A stretch of 64,000 bases of DNA, from contig NC_073695.1 in the NCBI RefSeq assembly GCF_029784165.1, positions 213,619,896 to 213,683,895 of the forward strand, in the 5' to 3' direction. Both the position numbers and the translations under genes were made by a program. This document shows positions 11,480-23,310 of this stretch, piece after piece; position 1 is the first letter of the stretch; the number at the start of each line of letters is the position of its first letter. The DNA comes from Wyeomyia smithii (Eukaryota > Arthropoda > Insecta > Diptera > Culicidae). The notes under the pieces are model-generated. The model did not search any database, was not told the DNA's origin, and saw only the letters and a program-made list of their open reading frames with translations.

Positions 11480-14400
11480 GAAATTCACCGCTAGTGGCGC
11501 TGCAAAAACTACAAATTCATTCATTGTTAATACCGCAAATATGGGAGATAAAATTAGTTACCATCTGCCAACGCTTTGCTGGAGCTGGAATTAGGTAATA
11601 ACATTTTCTACGTGCTCCTTTCGCCTCGCTGTTTGTTATCCAAGCCCGTAGGAAAATCCCACTACTGGGAAGGAGTTATAATCCTACCTCCATTCAACCA
11701 GAGTGCAATATGAACTTTTCGACTCCCACCAGTTCTTGTTTGGCTGCATTCACATTCCTCCATAAACGAATGAAATACTTGAAAATTAGTTGTATGTAAG
11801 TTCGAGCTCTAATTCCTACTAGTTTTTGGAGGTTTATCAGGATGACAGCCTGGGGAAATATGCTTGTAAGCAGATTGTTTTAACCAAATGTGAAGTTTGT
11901 CTTTCTACTTAAGACTACCGGAAGGATATGCTGCGCTCATTAGAGGTGATTAGAATGTTTGCTGCACTTCTGATCAGGGAAATTTGTTGTTCTTTCATTG
12001 CATTTCAATAATTTACTTATGAAGTTCAGTTAGTTGTAAGTTTGTATGCCATTTCAGTGAAAATCAACTAATGTGAACGTCTCCAACGTGACATAAAGAG
12101 TTTACGCTGTTGAATCGCATTTTACATCCAAGGAAAAATAAGAATGATGGTGAAAAATAAGAGTAACTCAGCGTTTCTGTTCGTTCTTTAAAACAACGAA
12201 CACACTGCCGACGGCCAAAAACAATTTAGTCAGCAGTAAAAGTCCTTCTCGTTTCCAACTTGTTAGCACCCAATAGTATATGTCTATGTTCAAAGTCTTT
12301 CGCCATAGGAGCCAGTTTACGTCCATCACTTACGTAGGAGCTTAGATCAAACCAACATTCAGGAGTGTACATTTTACCGAAACTGCCACGTAGCCATGGG
12401 TTTAGTGCCACCATCAGCAACTGAACCACTTTCTTCACATTTACTCGTTGTCCCGTTCTGCGTCGCAGATGAATGGATGCGAAATTTTTACGAGGCTCTA
12501 AATCATTCGCAATACACAATCCTCGGGTATTCGCAGTTAATATTTTTTGACAGAGAACTGCTACGGCATGATGAAGGTGGAGCATCGAAAGTGAAAGTGG
12601 GTTTAGTGCGACTGCAGGCAGTTCAACCACGAGCTGTTCATTGGATTTCGGCTTTAAATGCTTATCCGAGAACGAGTGAGTGACGGGATAAACTGCAATT
12701 TGCTTATTCAGCCGCCCATTCAAGAAGTCATTAAAGTACCTAACGCAGCATACCGGAACAGAGAGGGAAAATAAAAATTGTAAGATATTTTTGGGGTTCG
12801 TACAGTATTAAATTATTCTTCATTTGATTTCCGGCAGAGAAGAAAAGCCTGGGAAACGGTCCCATTTCTCAGCAGTTATTGCAAAAGGAAATGGAGTGTT
12901 CAGTTAATATTTGCTGTTCGCTTTTCAAAGTATTGCACCGAAAATTGCTGTTGTTTCAAAATGGTTAAAGTTATCATGTTTACATCAAGTTCGAATAATC
13001 TAGCTTGAAACAATTGGGGTGACTGATCAGAGATTCGATTATTCACACTGAAACCACTTTTATTTAATTTTTGGAATTAATGTGGTTGTTTGAATCATAT
13101 TCCCAATTTTTTAATTTTTTTTTCATAGTCCCTAATTCAAAAATTGTTTCGATTTGTTTTTACAATATCGATTTTCAATACAGTTGTGTGTAATAGTACG
13201 CCAATTGAAAAATCAGCATCAACTAACTTATACTACTTTTTCGAAGATATCGTTTCAATTAGTTTCTATACCGCAATGACTAAGCCTAATATCCGCTCCG
13301 TAATTGGTTGGCATTTATCTCCGATCACTTGAAAACACATCCGTTTTCGCTTCTTCCTTGATGGCAAATTAAAAGTTGGCAGAGGACAGACTATAAATCT
13401 TGTTAAAATTTGCTAACGATTAACAACCCGTAGCCGAACGTTTTCAGAAATTGTGCTTCATTGGTTTTGGTTCTTGAAATAAAGCTAATTTATCACCGCT
13501 GAAGAGTTCTCGATTGAACGCCGTAAGAAGTCTTTTAAATTAATGAAAACATGTCCCGCTTTTCAACTCTGAATAGTTACACATTTATCATTCGCACCCA
13601 TTATCAAAGTCGGAGTTCGTTTCCGCTCAATTTCATAACAGCAGCTTTGTCCTTTCTTATCCTGCTTTCAATAGAGCAATAACCTCTTTCCAGATTCTCT
13701 AATTTATCCGCACGACTTGAAAACAACCACCCACAGAAAATTATTTCCAAGAAAATGCTCCCTGCGTGTACGTTATGAACGACGTTGCGAAACTTGAAAT
13801 AATTTTCCCTACCCACGCACATTACGTTCAGCCAACAATGGAATTTGTTCTTCCTGGTGCTGACGGGGGAACGTACTTTAAGCCGAACGTCGTAAATTTA
13901 ATCCGCATCGTTTAAAGTGATAACGGTAAACTATTTCGACCCGGTTACGTTGTCCTCCGTCGCTTGATCCTGAAGGATCCACAAGTGCAAACGCCGTCTA
14001 AATCTACCCATCCGAGCTCGGTTGAAGTAGTTTCCTCTGTCCTGTGGAAAATAGGCTTTTGTCAAGTAATACACTCTGATAAGACTAAAACTGCAAGATC
14101 TTCTCCTGATGGGTTCAAAGTTTTGCGTCAAACCTTTGAGATTCTTGAGGGCAAGACACGCACAGAATGTCTTACACACATACGCGCGGGCTTATGTGCC
14201 TGAAATGAATGATAAATTAACATAATCTTTGAGAGTGTCGATAACGATATGGTTGAACGAATATGTTGGGTGGCTGAAGTGGGGAAAATCATGTCAACCG
14301 GCAAGAGAGATTAACACTTGAATTTGCGTTTCTAGCTGGTGTGAAATGTCTGAGCAGAAATTATCGATTCTGGGATTAGTTGTAAGCATGTTCGAAAATT

Positions 14401-14640
14401 CACCGCTTCTTGGGTGTCTTCAATTCTAATAGTTCAGCGGTTCTCAATCGGTGGGGACCACGAAGACAAGTAATTGAAATTCCTTTCATGTACCTCTGTG
14501 AGGACGACTTGTCATCCCTTTTGCAAATTAAGATCAAAACAATAAACAGATTTGACGTGCAGGTCGATATTTGGCGTACTTTGTTGCAATTGACTGTGGA
14601 GTATGTGTCGAATAAACAGAAGGTAAAATTCCGAGAATGT
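11480..14640. other. Gene-free intron stretch
   Basis: Within the first smooth intron. The longest frame (12226-12723, - strand, 165 codons) lacks an initiating ATG and has no recognisable domain; its internal similarity (VALNP twice) reflects a short DNA repeat (gggtttagtg...). Overlapping frames on both strands at 13.9-14.2 kb are also unremarkable. I see no mobile element here. Confidence 0.5.
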
Positions 14641-14962
14641 AACGCCTTGCCTTTTTTTCGTTATAAATTACATTACAGTACCGTTATTCTATAGTGTGAA
14701 TTTTAAAATCCGCTTTTCCCAAACTAAAAACGACTATGCGTCCACGTTTTTAACAAAGTCGATGGGGACGCCCTGTTTTTATGTTTCTAGGTGTCTCTTA
14801 TAAGTTGTTTAAAGGTACAAATGGAAAAAAGTAGTTTTTTGATTACATTACATCTTTTACATGCACCTTGCCTTTTTGCCTTAGAAATTACATTACAATA
14901 CCGTTATTTCTTGGTGCGCATTTGAAAATCCGCTTTTCCCAAATTGAAAATGACTATGCGTC
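14640..14962 (+). repeat. Direct repeat, ~100 bp, two copies 223 bp apart
   Basis: The stretch starting ccttgccttttt with aaattacattaca, taccgttatt, aaaatccgcttttcccaaa and gactatgcgtc occurs at about 14645-14740 and again at about 14868-14963. Spacing of all shared words is constant at about 223 bp, so this is a diverged tandem duplication. The second copy runs directly into the left end of the foldback at 14963. Confidence 0.75.
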
Positions 14963-15838
14963 GTGCAATATGATGGAGCGTACATTTTCCTCTAATCTCA
15001 AACTAGGAAGTTTCGATAAAATTTAGTATCTAACTTTCATATCATTACTGATAGAGGTTAACAATGTTCTACAATGTTGTACCCCCGTCAACTTTGCGCA
15101 ACTTTATAGAAGAAAACTTTTTTCTATCTTTCAAAAGGATCGATTTAGAGCTATTTTACTTAATCACAGAAAGAAAACCACAGGTGTAGCCACAAGGCTG
15201 AAACTGGAAAAAATGGAAAATTATAGCTTTTTCACCATTTCTGTGAATTTTGGTGCCACATTTTGGTGCCGTTCCAAGCACGTGTCAAAAGTTCTCACCT
15301 AGTCCAATGCGAACGTTAACCGTGCGCCTCCTCTCACTGTTGAATCGATGGAGATGCCATTGCACAGCGTTCTAGGGAACAAATTTAAATCCGAATTTTC
15401 CTCTAAATTCGTTTCCTAGAACGCTGTACAATGGTGCAATTTTGCGTCTCTATCGATTCAACAGTGAAAGAAAGCGCTCGGTTAACGTCCGCGTTGGAGT
15501 GGGTGGGAGTTTTTGACGTGTTTTTTAAAATTGCTAGGGGCATTAAAATGCCACAGCAATGCTTAAAGAGCTATAATATTTGATTTTTTCAGTTCGAGCT
15601 TCAAGGCCGCACCTGTAGTTTTCTTTTTGTGATTAAATAAAATAGCTCTAAATCGGTTATAATAAAAGATAGACAAATAATTCTTTTACAAAGTTACGCA
15701 AAATGACGGGGCTACAAAATTGTATAACATCGTTCAACTCTATCTGCAATGATAGAATAGTTAGAAACGGATTTCATCGAAACTTTTGGCCACCCTATTT
15801 TGTGATTACAGAAAAATGTGCGCTCCATTATATTGCAC
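14963..15838. mobile_element. 876-bp foldback element with ~430-bp diverged arms
   Basis: The terminal words gtgcaatat-atggagcg (left) and cgctccat-atattgcac (right) are inverted copies, and internal landmarks such as the pair actgttgaatcgat (15336) / atcgattcaacagt (15452) lie on the same symmetry axis (coordinate sum 30801). A small offset of about 10 bp near the centre shows a few indels. No coding potential. The structure is a foldback/MITE or an inverted duplication; arms are clearly diverged, so it is old. Confidence 0.82.
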
Positions 15839-15884
15839 AATTTTGTGTAAGAAAGTTTTTCTCTAGAATATTACTATAGAACTC

Positions 15885-16075
15885 TAGATCCAAATTTCCC
15901 TCAATCTCGTTACCTAGAACGCTCTGCAATGGTTATTCGGCGTCTCCATCGATTCAACAGAGAAGGAGGCGCACGGTTGACGTTCGCGTTGGAGTGGGTG
16001 GGAACTTTTGATACGTTTTTAAAGTGGCTAGCGGCACCAATATTCACAGGAATGGGTAAAGAGCTATAACACAGT
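15885..16075 (+). repeat. Partial third copy of the foldback arm
   Basis: The segment containing acctagaacgct, gcaatgg, atcgattcaacag, cgttggagtgggtggga and aaagagctataa reads in the same order and orientation as the right arm (15410-15575). It stops abruptly after aagagctataac. It therefore is a direct partial duplicate of the foldback arm, placed immediately downstream. Confidence 0.78.
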
Positions 16076-16283
16076 GCATCAAGAATTCACTTTTTTCCTG
16101 CCTTGGCTTCTATATATGATTTTTTGATGTATTTTGATGGAAAAAATTACCTTACGGGGCAACAATGGCGCCATTTCGAATTTTTGAGAAATCGAAAATG
16201 ATAGAAAACCTAATTGTTATAAAATAAAATTTGAAGAAACCCAATTATTATAAAGTAAAGTTTGATGTCTGATGTTGTTTTAA

Positions 16284-16414
16284 CCCTTTAACGGGCCGAG
16301 GTAAAAAAATGTCATTAAATTTTATTGTTTATTTCTGATCATAGCTCATAATTATCAAGCAGAAAAAAACGAAAGTTGTTGGTGGCAATATAGTTGCCAC
16401 TGCCTTATAAAGGG
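16284..16414. mobile_element. 131-bp MITE with TTAA target duplications (piggyBac-type)
   Basis: TTAA occurs at 16280-16283 and 16415-16418, and the enclosed unit begins CCCTTTA and ends TAAAGGG. TTAA duplication together with CCC...GGG termini is the signature of piggyBac-family elements. Inside, GTGGCAA and TTGCCAC form a small hairpin near 16382-16400. No transposase is encoded, so it would be non-autonomous. Confidence 0.7.
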
Positions 16415-16418
16415 TTAA

Positions 16419-18487
16419 AAGTTCAGTGAGAATACCAAAGCTATAGTGGTATAAATTGAGAATTTTAGCGTTGAATTCCTCTTGTTTTTACCAAATTGAA
16501 CATAATCAGTTCGCTTAGTAGAATTGAAAAATACGTACCTAGTGTTTTCAGCAAAGGTTTTTGCCATATATTTATTTCACCTCACTTGTAGGGGGATTCA
16601 TCACGAATCAGTTAATGTCAAAAGAAGGATCTTTTTCTGCTCTAAAACTTTCTCAAAGACAGCATTGCACGAAAATGTAACGTTCGGTAGAAAATGACTT
16701 TTGACCAGCTTTATTTCTGAACCACAACGCGATATAACTTGAAATTTCTGTTAAAAAAATTAAAAAAAACTTTTCTTCCAAATTGAAATCCGATGTCACT
16801 TTTTTCGGTGGTTTTTCACTTTTCCCTACAACTTATTCTCAGGTAGTTTTTTTATGCAACCAACGCACAGTGGTCCAGTAAGGGAAAAAGTGGAACTTAA
16901 TTCCATACCGCCTTTCACCTTCATCCTAGCTTAATAATGTCATCGGAATATTTGTTTGTATGAAAGATCTGCATAATCGCAAATTGTCAAGGAACATGTT
17001 TTCGAAAGTGCAAAAATATGAAACTTTGCTGAACAAACAAAATTTCTATCTTCATTGGGCACAGAGTTACGGAGTATTTTATATAAAAGTTACATAAAAG
17101 TTAGTTTTTGTACTTAACTTTTGTTAGTTACATTTTACAAGAAATCGTGGTTCTAAAGAAGCACTTAGGCATACAAAGAACACGTTTTTGTTGAAGACCA
17201 CACATCTCCAGGACTTTTCCTTACAAAGTTATAGCATATTTTTGGTTTAGTTTCAGGTCTAAACATTTTCTCCATCTGTTAAAAATACTCAATTCAGTTA
17301 TCCCAACTGGGTTGTGCGAAGTTTTTAAATATACAATTCATAGACTGGTTCAATTTTAAACCGGCAAAAGTTGTTGGGGAAACACGATAGTTCAGGGATT
17401 TATTAGGCGTTAATTCCGATTAAAAACTGGTGTCAAAAACCAACTTGACCACGGTAATTCTCTTCATACACATTTAGTGGATGACAAACAGCTTCAGCTT
17501 AAAAACTCGGATGCATCCGATCGCATATGCATCGGAAAACAAATTTACGATCCACGCGAGCTGCGAAACTGGTTGCGTTGATGCGTGGTTCGCTGCATTA
17601 AAGCTCGCGAAGATCCACCTGCAGTTCAGAAAAAGGCAAAAAAAGCAACCACCCTCCGTCGAGTATCATGGGCGCTATAAAATGGATTTATGGCACATTA
17701 AGTTATCAATTAAGCGTATTAATTAAACATAACTGTCGTATTTCAGCTGTGCCAGTGGAAAATTCTTCCGAGTGCGTGGATTACGTCGGATAAATTGTAC
17801 GGAGATGTGTTTAATCATAACCAGCTCCATAAAAAGTTAGTTTATAGTACCACGTTTGCTATTTTTATTGAAAGTATATAAAATACATATTTTATTCATT
17901 CAGCGCGGTACTGCTTTTCCCCATGAAGAGAAATGATTTCATTTCAATTTTCTCTTCAAAAATGCAAATTACACGTCTAGTTGTTATTATCATCAATCTG
18001 AATGCCAATTATAAATGAAACCTTTCGCTGAAGGATGCGCACCGGGGACAAACGGTGAGCATTTCGCTCAATTATATACCCAATGTACGATTCATTGACA
18101 CCGGCTGGCTACCACAGTACCAAACTTTTCAGGTGCAGACTCGTCACTTCAAAAAGCATCTTGTATAATAAATGAGAATAATTTTCGGCTCATGCCAGTT
18201 TTGCTTGTCTCCTGTCCCCTGACGATGGGAGTTCAGTGCGTGACGTCCATTTGTACGTGTCTGTTGTAAATTTTCGTTTATATCGTTCCACCTTTATTGA
18301 CAGTTATTTAGATCTTAGGGTAGACGAGATATACTTCATGCTCATAAACATGATGAAAGTTTTGTTTGGATAAGTACCTATATTAAATAAACTTTTGCTT
18401 TAGAGGCAAATGAAAACGTGAGAATATAAGCGATATCTATTACGGCAATGAATTACAGTTTTCTACCGTTGAACTATGAATATATTT
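16419..18487. other. Gene-free end of the AT-AC intron
   Basis: No coding sequence or repeat that I can name. The frame at 17481-17726 has no recognisable domain. Confidence 0.45.
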
Positions 18488-18524
18488 TTCCTTAACCGAA
18501 AGATCCTTTTCTTGGATCGCCTAC
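18486..18524 (+). promoter_or_regulatory. sm: U12 branch element and AC 3' splice site
   Basis: TTTTCCTTAAC at 18486-18496 matches the highly conserved U12 branch consensus TTCCTTAAC. The intron then ends in AC at 18523-18524, directly before the G that completes the split Glu codon. The branch A to acceptor distance is about 29 nt, longer than the 10-20 nt usual for this class; this is the only feature that departs from the textbook pattern. No in-frame AG acceptor is available that keeps the conserved Phe-Asp-Ser. Confidence 0.8.
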
Positions 18525-18621
18525 GTTCGACAGTATTGAATCTGCCACCAGAGCTCGCGATTCTCTGAACGGATGTGACATCTACTCGGGCTGCTGTACT
18601 TTGAAGATCGATTACGCTAAG
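18525..18621 (+). CDS. sm: smooth (hnRNP L) exon: second half of RRM2
   Basis: A 97-nt exon. Its first G completes Glu, then it reads FDSIESATRARDSLNG and CDIYSGCCTLKIDYAK, ending at a codon boundary with AAG|gtaaat. This is alpha2-beta4 of hnRNP L RRM2; the DIYSGCCTLKI(D/E)YAK block is a family hallmark. Cys stands where Ala is usual in (A)DIYSGCC. Together with 10602-10687 it makes a nearly complete RRM interrupted by a 7.8-kb intron. Splice phase is 0, matching the next exon. Confidence 0.93.
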
Positions 18622-18959
18622 GTAAATGCCGTCATTCAGCTCTCTGGTAGTCACCGTTTTCGCTACCTGCATAAGGTTAAAAAACACTGGAACATAATCT
18701 AATTTGCAGGTAGCATTAACATGATACAGACTACCAGTAGCGTTTTACTATATAAATTCAGTTCAGTTTCCCTATTTCATTAATTTTACATATTCTTCAC
18801 CGCAAAAGTTTGGTTTTGATTTTCTAATAAATTTTCTCGCATATAAATAGTTCTTAATTCGTTTCTAGTAGTTTTTTACTCATTTATTAGAAAAACCAAA
18901 TCATTCAAAACACCACCCAAACCTGTTTACTTTACCGCCATTTCGCCCGGTTCTATTTT

Positions 18960-19157
18960 TCTATCATTTCTGCATCAACTTCTATCTTAAACCAAAATTA
19001 ACAAATAAGTTGTGCCACCTTACAACAAACACTACAACAAACAAATTACAACACGATATCTCTCTCTAATTCCCGCCTCTCTCTCAACAACAACAACAAC
19101 AAATCTAAAAATTCCGTCATCATGCACCAACCAAAAATCATCATGAACCAACAACAG
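18960..19157 (+). promoter_or_regulatory. sm: CA-rich, AG-free acceptor region of 58-nt exon
   Basis: The pyrimidine tract (tctctctctaattcccgcctctctctc, about 19059-19085) lies 70 nt before the acceptor. Between them is a purine/CAA-rich stretch with five CAA units and no AG at all until the cag at 19155-19157. A long AG-exclusion zone implies a distant branch point. The whole stretch from 19010 is rich in ACA/CAA. hnRNP L family proteins bind CA-rich RNA, so regulation by the gene's own product is plausible (inference). Confidence 0.55.
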
Positions 19158-19215
19158 CCAGAAAAACTCAATGTTTACAAAAACGACACGGACTCCAGTT
19201 GGGACTACACATTGG
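19158..19215 (+). CDS. sm: smooth (hnRNP L) exon: RRM2 C-terminal extension
   Basis: A short 58-nt exon: aacaacag|CCA ... TTGG|gtaagg. It reads PEKLNVYKNDTDSSWDYTL plus one base, directly continuing the YAK of the previous exon. The PxxLNVxKND...WDYT block after RRM2 is diagnostic for hnRNP L/Smooth. Phase is 0 at the start and 1 at the end. Its acceptor is unusual, with a remote pyrimidine tract, so this exon could be regulated. Confidence 0.93.
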
Positions 19216-20870
19216 GTAAGGATTTACGTTTTTTCCTCTTAAAAAAAAGATCTAGCAAAAATTACCACTTTTTACATTCAATTTTATGTTGTTTACTCAC
19301 AACTTTCCTTCAGAAGCGTTTTTCTTTATTTGAAAAAAGATAGTAACTGACATTATGCCGATACTATTTTTTGATCAACGATAGCTGCCTTCCAATTTAC
19401 AAAAAATCCTCTCTTATCGAATTCATTTTCATCCTAAACGAAAAACGAAGCTCCCGAATGCTGCCGTCGATAAAATATACAAAGAGCAGAAATATTCGCT
19501 GATATATATAGATCCAATCAGCAGGCAGGAAAGTGCATGAAATATTCAACGATCATAGCGAGCCTCATTTCCAACCTTGTTCTGCGCGGGCTCAGTATAA
19601 TTATTCACTAGTTGATATACAAACAAACAAGCAAACAGAATAGACACATCCCAACTCAAACCGACTTTTGTCGCAGGACGATGGTGGCAATCCGATGGCA
19701 GAATCAGGGCAAAACTGTGAAAATAAAATGCATAGCACATAAAATGAACACGAAGCGTGTGTGTGCACTATGCACAGTAATAAACAAAACAAGTATCAGT
19801 TGCTCATTGAAGTATGCTTTTGTGTGAGCGTGCGTGTGCAAATGTTGATGTATGTTATTGCAAACCATAAATCAGGACGCGAATGGTCTTCCGGGTTGAG
19901 GCCATCTATTTCGTAACCCCAGAAAAATGCATTGCTTTATTTCTTTTCGATCTATAAATAAGTGTGTTACTGTGAAGACTAATTGGGCATGCATGCTACG
20001 CTTGTGGTGACGAAATTCACATCCAATCGGCCAATTGATTTATGATTTTTACCTTTTTCATTCATGCACTCATTAACTTGTTTACGACCGCGTTGTTTTT
20101 CTGCATGCCTTCTATTTGTCGTCTGTTTCGAATGCTTTTTTTTGTTACTGATTTGCATTTTGATTGAAGATCGTGTATATTTTTTCGTCTTTATAGCTTT
20201 TTTTCGTTGTGTGATCTCACACAACCCGAGCAGATAAAATACGTACAAAACGAGTGGTTAACGCATGTATTATAGTCAATAGTCGCTTGTTTAATAATTC
20301 CAATAACAATATTAATTATTATATTTGTTCTTCGATAAAATTGTACAAAAGTTTATATACCACTACCAGAAATTTGGTCTAGTATTCAATTTTTCCAGCT
20401 TCGTTAATTTGGTAGTTAGATGATTCGTGCGTATTGTTATTACTACTCCGTCGTTTTGGACTGTCTTTTTTCCGGAAAAAAGTCAGAAGATTCGAAGTCA
20501 TCCCCAGCAAATATTTCGTACTATTTATCCTGTATGATATTCAGCCGTTCTCTTTAGTTTCAAATTCGTACGGAAGTATAGAAAATTTACCTTATATCCC
20601 CTGCAAGTTTTTAACACCCAAAGAAAACAATGAATTTTGTTTCGTGAAACTTTCAAATTCCTGACAAATGAAGTAATTGTGATGACTAAATGCCCAGTGC
20701 CGCCTTTAGACGGTCACCAGTTGAACCTTTAAAAAGCTTCAATAAGAACTTAAAACATGTTCATAAAGCTTCATAGTGATTTTTTCGAAGTCCGTTTAAA
20801 AACTAATTTGGGCACTAGAGGGTTAAGAATTATGTTAAAGAAAACATGTTGCTCTCCTGAGGCCATTACG
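19216..20870. other. Gene-free intron stretch
   Basis: Start of a 17.8-kb intron of smooth. No credible coding exon with phase 1-1 splice sites was seen. The short frames at 19.5-20.7 kb on both strands carry no recognisable motif. Confidence 0.5.
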
Positions 20871-20876
20871 TATGAT

Positions 20877-20983
20877 GGGAGCCCGTAGTCTCGAGGTTAC
20901 AGAGTCTGCTTTCACAAGCGACTGTTCATGAGTTCGAATCTTGGTAGAGTATCTTCCCCTCGCGCTCAATTAAAAAAAAAAAC
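20877..20983 (+). mobile_element. Short tRNA-like SINE remnant
   Basis: The head reads gggagcccgtagtctcgagg with an A-box-like segment, followed about 45 nt later by a B box (gagttcgaatct, 20932-20943), and an A run (20970-20980). The two ends do not pair as an acceptor stem, so a functional tRNA is unlikely. No clear target duplications were found. It may be a short SINE or a tRNA pseudogene. Confidence 0.5.
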
Positions 20984-23310
20984 AATACAATTATAATATA
21001 CAATCACTATTATAATTGTCGATACTTGGCAGTATAATTAACGAGACTCGGTAAAGAAGAGCAGTAAAGTTATAAAAGTGTCAGGGAAAGGGTAAAAGTA
21101 TAAAATTCCGCTATTTACGACGGTGACAAAGGAGTACCTTTCCCTTCTGTAACAGTCGATAGAGATGCAGAGGTGCACTCGGTCTCTGGCATCGAAGATT
21201 GTTACACTTCTTTTCCTTTCCTAACCCAACTATAAAGACGTAGCCAGTGTCGGTATCACCTTATACAAAGCAGGAGTTACTAAATTGTTGTACATGGAAG
21301 ATGGTAAATTAGCCATCTACGGTGGTTTTCTGTGCAACTTCACTGGCTCAGATCCATCGTGAAGAAGAAACTTCGAAATTACGTATAACTGAAAACTTTA
21401 ACGACTATCAAAAGAACAGTAATATTGTTGCTTCGGTTTTCAAGCCAATGTGACAATTTTCACGGTTAGTCAGCCTGGTAAACAATCGTATCGGATTCGT
21501 ATGTTAAGCAGTCGTATCCAATTTAAGTGCATTTTCGCCAACCGCACAACAACAATTCCTGGTAAAAAGAATGACAACCGGCGCTGCCGATCACGGGAAA
21601 CAACCCAATAGAAGAGATCATTCCCAAACCACTTACGAACGTTGCAGCAAAATTTTCGGACCCTGCAATTCACGGACACATTTGGCCGTGCGGGCCAAAT
21701 GGAAACCGCTATAAAAATATATATTGGACAGCAGCTGTCAATCAAATATGTAACCAGCTGAGCTGGCAATGACGACAAATTACCTGCTGGTTGTTGGCAG
21801 TATATTTACTGCACTCGAACGACGTTCAATATGGTTAGAATGAAATAGAGGAAAAACAGGCGGAATCCCCCTTTTGTTGTGAACCGCGGAATGTACAACG
21901 TTTTTCCGCGATTGACGACTGCCTCTACATGTCCGATTGCGTAGTTTTAAAGGGGATGGAATGTTCAATGCCAACTAGGTCGCAGGTTAAAACTGGGTTA
22001 TTTTTGGAAGAACTGTTGTGAAGCCGGTTATGGCTTAGGAAAGAGTAATCGTTTTTAAATTGCGGAAATTATCAACGTCAAACAGACTTAGGAACTTGGA
22101 GGTTGAGGAACTGCGTTTCAAAAGTTCAAAAAGTTGGCACTAATGACCTGTAGAACAAAAACTCAACACAGAACCCACCCACAAACGATTTCAAACCTGC
22201 GAATCCCATACATATCATGTTACACCCTCGTATTCAGTGCTCCGGAATCAGAACGGGGCACGTACGCATCTCTCAGTCGAGTTTTCCAGAAGGCTCAATC
22301 TAATTACCTGTTTGTTGCGTTGCTGTCGGAAATGTGACACAAAATTTTGCCAAACAGGCGTGTGCTCCATAACCGTACATTCTCCAAATTCTACTGCGAT
22401 CATCGCACCAGAGTGAGTGTAACGTAGCGAATCACGTTCTGGGTGCCAACGATTGGGGCGCTTCCGGAAAAGCGCTCTTGCAGATAGATACGGGCGATTT
22501 GTTTCGAAAAGTGTGGTTTAATTTCATTTCAACTTCCGGAGGAGACGTCTTTTTTTGTGAAAAAAGCAATGAGTTTGTCCGTTTGTTTCGTATTAATGAT
22601 ATTGATAGGTATTTCAAATTGTACTGAGAATAAAATCAATATATTTTGCTACTCTGAATGGTTTTATTCGTCTTGTTTTGCTTTCAATCGCTTACCGACT
22701 TCTAGGAGAGAGCTTCTCTTTTCCCGGCGGAATATCCATGATTTGTGATCAATTGACTAGCACTCGTTAACAAACATTCCCGAGGTCCGCAATCGCAGTT
22801 GTTATCCTCTCAGAGTGAGATAAAAAACAACAGCCGGCCTCGAGTAGTTTCTATTTTTAGTAATATTGTGCACTTTTGTAGTCGCCATTACCGTCGACGT
22901 TGTCATCGTCACCGCCGCCGCCGGCACGCTAAAAGACCGCACTCTCACGCGGTTGGAATTCGGCAATCTGCGTTTGAAAGTTCTAAATACTTGAGATTCT
23001 CGGCGGAATTTTGCCTTGGCTTGCATATTGCATGTGGTATGTTACCCCTTTTCATCATCGTTTTCATTGGCTTGGGTCTTGTGATTTGTTCGGGTTAATT
23101 GGCATCCTTGCATTCGACCACCCGACTGCCAGCAGACGATGTACGGTTTCGTTCAGAGAAACGGTTGTTTAGTGATCATTATTTACGCGCATCGCAGTGA
23201 TCCAACGACACTTATAATTTTTTTTCATGTTGTGTCACTGTCAAAATAATCGGTTAGTAGTTGTTAAGTTAAAATAAGAAATAGGTAGTTAAGATTGCAT
23301 TGCATTACAT
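20984..23310. other. Gene-free intron stretch
   Basis: No gene recognised. A frame from an ATG at 22569 begins MSLSVCFVLMILIGISNCT, resembling a short signal peptide, but it is not followed by a recognisable protein. The segment near 22890-22930 is a GC-rich accgccgccgcc simple stretch. Confidence 0.45.

Noticed and set aside
12226..12723. 165-codon - strand open frame
   Set aside because: Starts at a non-ATG codon, overlaps an open + strand frame, has no domain and no splice or promoter support.
19122..19343. ATG-started protein MHQPKIIMNQQQPEK... as an independent gene
   Set aside because: The part from PEKLNVYKND is a smooth exon with splice sites on both sides; the upstream ATG and downstream tail are intron.
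20877..20955. tRNA gene
   Set aside because: Same reason: no cloverleaf ends, A-rich tail; called a SINE-like remnant.
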